Source of the DNA: Chersky-840 sp963764205
GTDB lineage: Bacteria; Actinomycetota; Acidimicrobiia; Acidimicrobiales; UBA8190
Reading direction: 5' to 3'
Length of the DNA: 64,000 nucleotides
NCBI GenBank assembly: GCA_963764205.1
Contig: CAVXRN010000002.1
Coordinates: 1,674,001-1,738,000 of the forward strand
Shown one piece after another: positions 58,957 to 64,000 of this stretch. Positions within the stretch are counted from its first letter, which is position 1; each line of letters opens with the position of its first letter. Below the pieces are notes generated by a model that was not told the origin of the DNA, searched no databases, and was given only the letters and a program-made list of their open reading frames with translations. Position numbers and translations under genes: made by a program.

Positions 58957-60093
58957 GTGACGGTCATCATCGACTCTGACCAACACCTGTACGAGAGTCG
59001 GACGATGTGGGCAGAGCACATCGACCCCTCGCTCAGGCACGAGGCGCTCGCCATCGTCGACGACGAGCTCGGCTACCCCTGGCTCACGTGGCGGGGTCGC
59101 CGGCTCGACGTGGCCGATGTGCAGATACCCGGTGACACGGCCGTGCTGGGCCGGCACCGCCAACGCCTCCGTGAGCGCCTCGCCCCGGAATACCACTACG
59201 ACGAGCAGCTCCCCGCGCACTACTGGGACCCATCGGCCCGGGCGTCGCACCTCGACGTGATGGGCCTCGACGAGGCTGTGGTGTTCCCCAATTTCGGGCT
59301 GTTGTGGGAGCGTCGACTTTCGGAGTCACTGCCCGCGCTGACCGCCAACATGGGCGCGTGGAACCGCTGGTGCGCAACCGTCGCGGCCCAGGGCAAAGGC
59401 CGATTGCACCCGGTGGCGCACCTGACCTTGCGCGACGGGGCCTGGTTGGAGTCCCAACTGGCCGACCTCTCGTCGAGCGGTGTCCGCCTCGCCATGATCG
59501 CGCCGGCCGCCGTGGACGGGCGGCCCTTGTCCCACCCGGACTTCGACGACCTGTGGGCGGCGTTCGTCCACCACGGCGTGACACCGGTCTTCCACGTCGC
59601 GGACCAACCCCGCGTCCTCGACGAAGCGTTCTACACCGACCCCGACGACAGTTTCGTGCCCGTGATCGAGTCGATCTTCTTGTGGGTGCAGCCGGCGCTG
59701 GCGGTGACCGACCTCATCGTCAACGGCACCCTGGCGCGGCATCCCGGGCTTCACATCGGCATCGTGGAGCTGTCGTCGATCTGGGTCCCGCAGTACCTGA
59801 TGATGCTCGACGGCGGCTGGAGCTTCACCACCGCCCTCAACGGACGCCCGCTCGCTCCCCTCGAGCTCAAACCCAGCGAGTATTTCCACCGTCAGGTGCG
59901 GGTGGCGTCGTTCTCCTATGAACAGCCGGCCCGGCTCACGGCCAAGTCCGGGGATCTGTTCATGTGCTGCAGCGACTTCCCTCATTCCGAGGGCACGGCA
60001 ACACCCGTCGAGGACTACGCCCGGATCGGCTGCCTCCCCGACCAGGCGGCGGGCCTGTTCCACGGCAACGTGGCCTCCCTCCTGACGAACTAG
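58957..60093 (+). CDS. Amidohydrolase-family protein (metal-dependent TIM-barrel hydrolase)
   Basis: A 378-residue member of the amidohydrolase-2 (ACMSD-like) family. DSDQHLYES at the start provides the first metal residues (here D-x-H instead of H-x-H), GLDEAVVFPNFGLLWERRL follows, FHVADQP is the second His region, and LFMCCSDFPHSEG contains the active-site Asp near the end. These proteins decarboxylate or hydrolyse aromatic or lactone compounds; the substrate is unknown. GTG 58957 has GAGGAGG seven bases upstream. The partly altered first motif makes metal number uncertain. Confidence 0.88.
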   Translation: MTVIIDSDQHLYESRTMWAEHIDPSLRHEALAIVDDELGYPWLTWRGRRLDVADVQIPGDTAVLGRHRQRLRERLAPEYHYDEQLPAHYWDPSARASHLDVMGLDEAVVFPNFGLLWERRLSESLPALTANMGAWNRWCATVAAQGKGRLHPVAHLTLRDGAWLESQLADLSSSGVRLAMIAPAAVDGRPLSHPDFDDLWAAFVHHGVTPVFHVADQPRVLDEAFYTDPDDSFVPVIESIFLWVQPALAVTDLIVNGTLARHPGLHIGIVELSSIWVPQYLMMLDGGWSFTTALNGRPLAPLELKPSEYFHRQVRVASFSYEQPARLTAKSGDLFMCCSDFPHSEGTATPVEDYARIGCLPDQAAGLFHGNVASLLTN

Positions 60094-60606
60094 CCGGGGC
60101 CCGAGCGGGGCCCCCGTGGCAGGCACCGCTGTCAGCACGTCATGATAGGGTGACAAGCCGCTGGTCATCCGGTGTACAGGCACGGTCCGCTCGGCCGTCG
60201 CCTCGGGGGGCACGGGACAGCTCGCGACGGGGTGTGGGGACCGCCCGCCAAGGTCCCCACGCCCCGGTCGCGCATCATGCAGGGGCGCGCGCGACCCGTC
60301 CGGAACGCAGACGAGGCCATCACGACGCCGATGCACGGCGTCCGGTGCGGGAGCCACCAGGCCTTGTGACCTTGGGGGGCAGGGCCTGGCGGTTCCCGCA
60401 TCGCACTGCACAGCCCAAGGTGGAGGGCCGCACAGGGCTTCCTGACCGCCAAATCATGGCCCGACATTGCCCCCGATCGCATCCTCAACAATGATGAGCA
60501 CGACGGTCTGTCGATACGGCACGGACCACTGCCACCGTGCCGGTTGGACGTGAGGGCCGACCTCGAACCCAGGCTCCGACGCATTGTCCCAGCACGGACT
60601 CTTCGC
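60094..60606. other. Gene-poor region before the TetR gene
   Basis: About 510 nt with no convincing gene. Hexamer TAGGGT follows ATGA near 60145 and could be a -10. The TetR frame is open from GTG 60544, so a longer N-terminus is possible. No RNA structure was found by eye. Confidence 0.4.
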
Positions 60607-61332
60607 ATGGAGGCCGACGACGATCAAGCATGTCGAGAGCAGGCGCGTGTGGACGAGCCGACCCACGAAGGCATTCCTTCACTGGCCCAGGACCAACAGC
60701 GTCTGACCCGGGATCGGATCAGACAAGCCGCCATGGCGGTTGTGGCGCGCCGCGGTTTCGACGCCACCGTGGACGAGATCGCCAAGGTCTCGGGAGTCAG
60801 CCCGCGTACGATCTTCCGGCACTACGCGACCCACGATCTCCTCATCGTGACCACGGTCAAGGACATGTACGAGGCATGTGGGCTGCGCCCGATCGAAGGC
60901 CTGCCGCCACCGAGCGAGGATCTCGACGGTTGGATCGAGGGCCTCGCCGTCACGATTCATACGCGCAATGCCGACATCGTGGGCGACGCGTTCTGGGACA
61001 TCCACGCCCCCCGTCCGAGTGCGTCCGAGGCGTTCTCCGAGCTGGATGGCGTCCGGCGGGAATACCGGATCCGGGGCGTGCGCTATCTCGTCGGCCTGGC
61101 CTGGCAAACCGCCGGTGGTGTGGGCGAGCCGCCCGAGGACCTGGTGCTCGCGTTCGCCCTCAACTTCTCGGCCTTCACGACCCAGGCACTCATGATCGAC
61201 TTCGACCACTCGCCACCTCAGATCGGGGCGCTCACCGCCGACCTTCTCAAGATGCTGCTCCGGAAGGCCGTCGCCGAACGACGCTCGTCGCACGGGGACG
61301 GAACGACCGACGCCCAATCGACACCAGGCTGA
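60607..61332 (+). CDS. TetR-family transcriptional regulator
   Basis: A 241-residue TetR regulator. The helix-turn-helix reads RDRIRQAAMAVVARRGFDATVDEIAKVSGVSPRTIFRHYATHDLLIVTTV. The C-terminal ligand-binding part is helical, with WIEGLAVTIHTRNADIVGDAFWDIHAPRPSASEAF and a long hydrophobic stretch FALNFSAFTTQALMIDF. ATG 60607 is taken; GTG 60544 would add 21 Arg-rich residues that look unlike the family. Ligand unknown. It does not flank an obvious efflux operon, so its target may be the upstream amidohydrolase or itself. Converges with the GDSL hydrolase 9 nt on. Confidence 0.92.
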   Translation: MEADDDQACREQARVDEPTHEGIPSLAQDQQRLTRDRIRQAAMAVVARRGFDATVDEIAKVSGVSPRTIFRHYATHDLLIVTTVKDMYEACGLRPIEGLPPPSEDLDGWIEGLAVTIHTRNADIVGDAFWDIHAPRPSASEAFSELDGVRREYRIRGVRYLVGLAWQTAGGVGEPPEDLVLAFALNFSAFTTQALMIDFDHSPPQIGALTADLLKMLLRKAVAERRSSHGDGTTDAQSTPG

Positions 61333-61341
61333 CCAGGATCG

Positions 61342-62460
61342 TCACTGGCCCTGACAGCCGCGGATCGCCTTGTGCATGAGCTTGGCGAGCTCGACCGCAC
61401 CCGACTTCGTCGGATGGATGCCGTCCGGCCCGAGCCACCCGGCCTTTTGGAATTCGATGTCACCCCAGTCGAGGGTGTGGAAGTTGGGGTGTGACGCCAC
61501 GGCGTCGGCGATCGCCTGGTTGATCCCCTGGGCGATCGCGCCGAAACGGGGGTTGACCGTGACGAACACGACACACTCTTGCGCCGACAGCGCAGTGGCC
61601 TCGTTGGCGAAATCAGACGCCCAATTGGCGTTGTCGTGAAAGGCATCGTTGGCCCCGAGCTCGACGACCCAGTCCCGGGGTTGACCGTCGCCGGCGACGG
61701 CTTCGATCTTGGCCAGATGCTCCGCCATCGTGGTCCCACCGATGGCATCGAGGTACACGTTGTAGTGGCGCAGATCGTGAGTCAGGTCGGACCGTGCGAG
61801 GTCCGTGATCGAATCCCCGATGATCGCCACGTTGCCCGTAGGAGTCGCATCCGGAGGGCTCGTGACCCCTGGGCTGGTCGCCCCAGGAAGGGTCGTGGGC
61901 GGGATCGCCACTCCCGGGCCCGCGACTCCCGGGCTCGTCGCAGGGTTCACACCGGAGAGGCCGATGTCGGCGCTCGTCGGGGAGGTGCTGGTGGTGGTAG
62001 TGGTCGACTCGAAGGGCGACGTCGTGGTCGTCGAGCGCGCGACGCCGTCGTCGGACGGCACCTGACCTGACGAGACGGCGTCGTTCGTCGACACAGGCGC
62101 GGCCCCGCTGCCCCTGCTCAACTCGATGACTCCCACGATGGCCAGGATGAGGACCACCACCGCGACGCAGAATCCGATCAGCTTGAGCCGTGCGTCGATC
62201 GAACGTCGCGAACCCTCGGGAGGTAACGCCGCCGGCACGACCGGCGCCCCCGCTTCGCCCGCTTCGCCCGGTGCCCCCGCTTCGCCCGGTGCCCCCGCTT
62301 CGCCCGGTTCGTAGGTGAACGGGGTGATGGCCGAGGGGATGTCGACCCAGACGACGCCGTTCCAGAACCGTCGCTGTCCGGTGGCCCGGTTCCGGTACCA
62401 ACCAGCTTTGAGCCCGGCCGGACCGCCGCTCGGGCCGCTCGGGCCGGCGACGTCGCTCAT
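61342..62460 (-). CDS. DUF2510/SGNH-type GDSL esterase, single-pass membrane protein
   Basis: A 372-residue mosaic. Residues 15-45 form a DUF2510 tryptophan-zipper motif (GWYRNRATGQRRFWNGVVWVD), then comes a Gly-Glu-Ala-Pro repeat, one membrane helix at about 90-115 (LIGFCVAVVVLILAIVGVIEL), a Ser/Thr-rich linker, and a C-terminal SGNH domain: VAIIGDSITDLARS (nucleophile Ser in GDSI), WVVELGANDAF (GxND), and LGPDGIHPTKSG (D-x2-H). Catalytic residues are complete, so an extracytoplasmic acyl- or carbohydrate esterase is expected. ATG 62460. Confidence 0.9.
   Translation of the reverse strand: MSDVAGPSGPSGGPAGLKAGWYRNRATGQRRFWNGVVWVDIPSAITPFTYEPGEAGAPGEAGAPGEAGEAGAPVVPAALPPEGSRRSIDARLKLIGFCVAVVVLILAIVGVIELSRGSGAAPVSTNDAVSSGQVPSDDGVARSTTTTSPFESTTTTTSTSPTSADIGLSGVNPATSPGVAGPGVAIPPTTLPGATSPGVTSPPDATPTGNVAIIGDSITDLARSDLTHDLRHYNVYLDAIGGTTMAEHLAKIEAVAGDGQPRDWVVELGANDAFHDNANWASDFANEATALSAQECVVFVTVNPRFGAIAQGINQAIADAVASHPNFHTLDWGDIEFQKAGWLGPDGIHPTKSGAVELAKLMHKAIRGCQGQ
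62246..62308. repeat. Tandem 18-nt repeats encoding GEAGAP units
   Basis: Plus-strand units GCCCCCGCTTCGCCCGGT at 62273-62290 and 62291-62308 are identical, and shortened copies occupy 62246-62272. On the minus strand they encode the GEAGAPGEAGAPGEAGEAGAP linker of the GDSL protein. Confidence 0.9.
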
Positions 62461-62724
62461 CGAGACCGCCTATGACGGCATCGCTCTCGAGTCCCGAAGG
62501 AACCAGGACGACAGTGATCTCGGTCCATCGTGCCCCCGCCAGACAACCGGGCGTTGCACCGCCGCAACAGCCCGAACTGGCACAGAATGTAACCGATCGC
62601 TCTCGGCCCCAAAAAGCCGGCGGCACCAGCCGTCCCACCGCCACACATTCCCGGACGCCCGCCACGAGGACCCCGAGCGTCCTCCGGGGTCCGCCTCCTA
62701 CACTCGAACACGAGAGGAGGCGGC

Positions 62725-63183
62725 ATGCTGCTCGACGGTTTCAACCATGTGGCGGTGCTGACCAACGACACGGGCCGACTGCATTCGTTCTACCGCGAGG
62801 TGTTCGACGCCGACGTTGTCACCGAGGACCAAGGGGGCCCCGGGATACGGCTGACCTTCATCCGGATCGGCGAGGGGGCGGAGCTCAACGTGTTCGAGAT
62901 CGATGGCAACACCGAGTCGCAACGCCAGACGCCGATGTTCGGGCGCGGCCGAATCGACCACCTCGGGCTTCAGGCCGCCTCGCTCGAGGCCTTCGAGGAG
63001 ATCCGCACCCGGCTGATGGCCCGGGGCGCTGCTGACAGCTTCGTCACCGATTTCGGCCCGGTCCTCAGTCTGTTCTTCCGCGACCCCGACGGCCTCGAGG
63101 GAGAGGTGTGCGTGGCGAACCCCGACGCCGTGCCCGGGGCCATGAACCCACCCGGCACACCGGCTGCGCGCTACTGCGCCTGA
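62725..63183 (+). CDS. VOC-superfamily protein (glyoxalase-type)
   Basis: A 152-residue VOC protein. MLLDGFNHVAVLTNDTGRLHSFYREVFDADVV has the first metal His, RIDHLGLQAASLEAFEEI the second, and DPDGLEGEVCVANPD supplies the Glu; the set is complete. GAGAGGAGG lies just upstream of the ATG, and TACACT at 62699-62704 may be its -10. The role is unknown; the relatives include lactoylglutathione lyase-like and small dioxygenase proteins. Confidence 0.9.
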   Translation: MLLDGFNHVAVLTNDTGRLHSFYREVFDADVVTEDQGGPGIRLTFIRIGEGAELNVFEIDGNTESQRQTPMFGRGRIDHLGLQAASLEAFEEIRTRLMARGAADSFVTDFGPVLSLFFRDPDGLEGEVCVANPDAVPGAMNPPGTPAARYCA

Positions 63184-63199
63184 GCGACGACCCGCGCCG

Positions 63200-63802
63200 T
63201 CAGTTGGCCGGGCCTTGCTGGACGTCGACCCACGTCTCTCCGCTCCACCGGCGCCGTGCCGTCCAGGAGCGTCCGTCCCAATAGACCTGTTCGCTCATGT
63301 GATCGGGGTCCGAGTGCCAGCCGACGTCCCGGGGTCGTCCGGGCGCCTGGGGCACGGTCATGGGGCGAGGACCGACGACGTGCTGTGTCGGTGCCAGGTA
63401 CGGCGCCGGCGCGGCGCGCGGCGCGCGCCGTCTGCGAGCCCGGACCACGAACACCACCAGCCAACCGACCACCACGAGCCCGATGAGCGCGTACCCGACG
63501 ATCGCTCGGGTCGGGTGTCCGGGATTGCCCGCAGGCGGTGTCGTCGAGGTCGGCTGGCTCGTGGGCGCATTGGCGGCGTATCTCCCGGGCCCGGCAGTTG
63601 CGCCGGCCCCGGCTCCCGGGCCACCCACGGCCGGGAGTGCGTGCCCCGCCGGCTGAGGCGAACCGGTGACGACGGCCCATGGAGCGGGTGGCGTCGCCGA
63701 CGCGGGTGGCGCCGACGCGCCGCACACTCCGAGCACGGCGACCACGAGAACGCCAGGCAGAACCGGTGCCAATCGCCTCGTCCGCCTGAGGTGCTCGTGC
63801 AC
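63200..63802 (-). CDS. Exported DUF2510 membrane protein
   Basis: A 200-residue protein with a signal peptide (LAPVLPGVLVVAVLGVCGASAPPASA), a Pro/Ala/Gly-rich periplasmic part, a membrane helix near residues 105-125 (AIVGYALIGLVVVGWLVVFVV), an Arg cluster, and a cytoplasmic DUF2510-like tryptophan motif (GWHSDPDHMSEQVYWDGRSWTARRRWSG). The Cys in the signal region (LGVCGAS) could be a lipobox but is not ideally placed. Function not known; DUF2510 is common in actinobacterial membrane proteins. Same type of module as in the GDSL protein. Confidence 0.8.
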   Translation of the reverse strand: MHEHLRRTRRLAPVLPGVLVVAVLGVCGASAPPASATPPAPWAVVTGSPQPAGHALPAVGGPGAGAGATAGPGRYAANAPTSQPTSTTPPAGNPGHPTRAIVGYALIGLVVVGWLVVFVVRARRRRAPRAAPAPYLAPTQHVVGPRPMTVPQAPGRPRDVGWHSDPDHMSEQVYWDGRSWTARRRWSGETWVDVQQGPAN

Positions 63803-63910
63803 GCCCTGAGTGTATTGCCCGGCCTGAGCACACAGACGAACGGGACGTGCGCGCCTCGTGCTTATCGCGACGACATTGCGGTCGACGTGGTCCAGTCGCC
63901 CGTCGGAGCC

Positions 63911-64000
63911 TCAGGCGGTCGGAGACCCCGGCAGCTCGCGTACGGCTCGCTCCAGGCGCTCCACCTCGCCTGCGAATTGCAAGAGGGCGATCCGCAGCGC
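63911..64000 (-). CDS. C-terminal end of an unidentified protein (partial)
   Basis: The last 29 codons of a gene that enters from the right edge: a helical end with QFAGEVERLERAVRELPGSPTA and stop TGA at 63911. The helix has a coiled-coil like spacing, but the protein family cannot be named from so little. Confidence 0.55.
   Translation of the reverse strand, partial: ALRIALLQFAGEVERLERAVRELPGSPTA

Noticed and set aside
1..64000. CRISPR array, tRNA, rRNA or IS element
   Set aside because: No regularly spaced direct repeats with unique spacers, no tRNA-like cloverleaf, no transposase and no terminal inverted repeats were seen; the tandem repeats found are short and mostly inside genes.

Overview
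This is a 64 kb GC-rich chromosomal stretch of an actinomycete-type bacterium. The order mfd - pth - rplY - prs - glmU at the left end is the classical actinobacterial arrangement. The window also holds probable F420-dependent enzymes (LLM and PPOX folds), DUF2510 proteins, an SCO6745-type protein, a Ku protein, zinc-finger anti-sigma factors and many GTG starts. Several genes begin 6-9 nt after a TAnnnT hexamer with no Shine-Dalgarno, as expected for leaderless mRNAs in this phylum. An acidimicrobial affiliation is my inference; there is no rRNA or tRNA to prove it. No phage, IS element, CRISPR array or tRNA was recognised.

Layout. 0-5.4 kb: housekeeping block (mfd, pth, rplY, prs, a 3-hydroxyisobutyrate-dehydrogenase-like gene, a short glmU), with a usp gene inserted on the opposite strand. 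5.5-12.2 kb: operon for a biotin-dependent acyl-CoA carboxylase (beta, then alpha/BCCP), an AtuA/DUF1446 protein and an acyl-CoA dehydrogenase, probably for branched-chain or terpenoid acyl-CoA breakdown. 12.3-18.2 kb: glycosyltransferase, SQR-like flavoprotein, cupin, DUF169, YjbQ, glutathione peroxidase, HAD phosphatase and a membrane protein. 18.4-23.2 kb: lipoprotein - ECF sigma - anti-sigma, acyl-CoA synthetase, pspA-pspAA. 23.2-28.1 kb: SCO6745-like, LLM oxidoreductase, two SRPBCC proteins, Usp, YceH, VOC and ABM proteins, then a scrap region at 28.1-28.3 kb. 28.3-33 kb: DUF899, a second sigma/anti-sigma pair, a ferritin-like protein and tatABC. 33-40 kb: M48 protease, Ku, ABC-2 exporter, ArsR regulator with a metal/metalloid permease. 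40-51.4 kb: Eis-like acetyltransferase, secreted beta-propeller, small-molecule enzymes, ROK kinase, channel-like protein, GH114 hydrolase and a membrane glycosyltransferase. 51.6-64 kb: repeat-bearing orphan gene, MarR-controlled DHA2 exporter, group 2 sigma factor, ftsH, amidohydrolase, TetR, GDSL hydrolase, VOC and DUF2510 proteins.

The most striking property is the number of genes whose reading frame is broken by a single base although the protein remains recognisable on both sides: at least ten sites, six of them within 6.79-11.51 kb. The same kind of lesion explains an apparent dehydrogenase-PRPP synthetase fusion. Either the consensus carries base-call errors or the carboxylase operon is decaying. 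Affected genes are annotated as full-length with the break noted. I found no convincing wholly new defence or mobile system; the best leads are the orphan genes, the truncated GlmU, short upstream ORFs, repeat-containing coding regions and well-formed operators.
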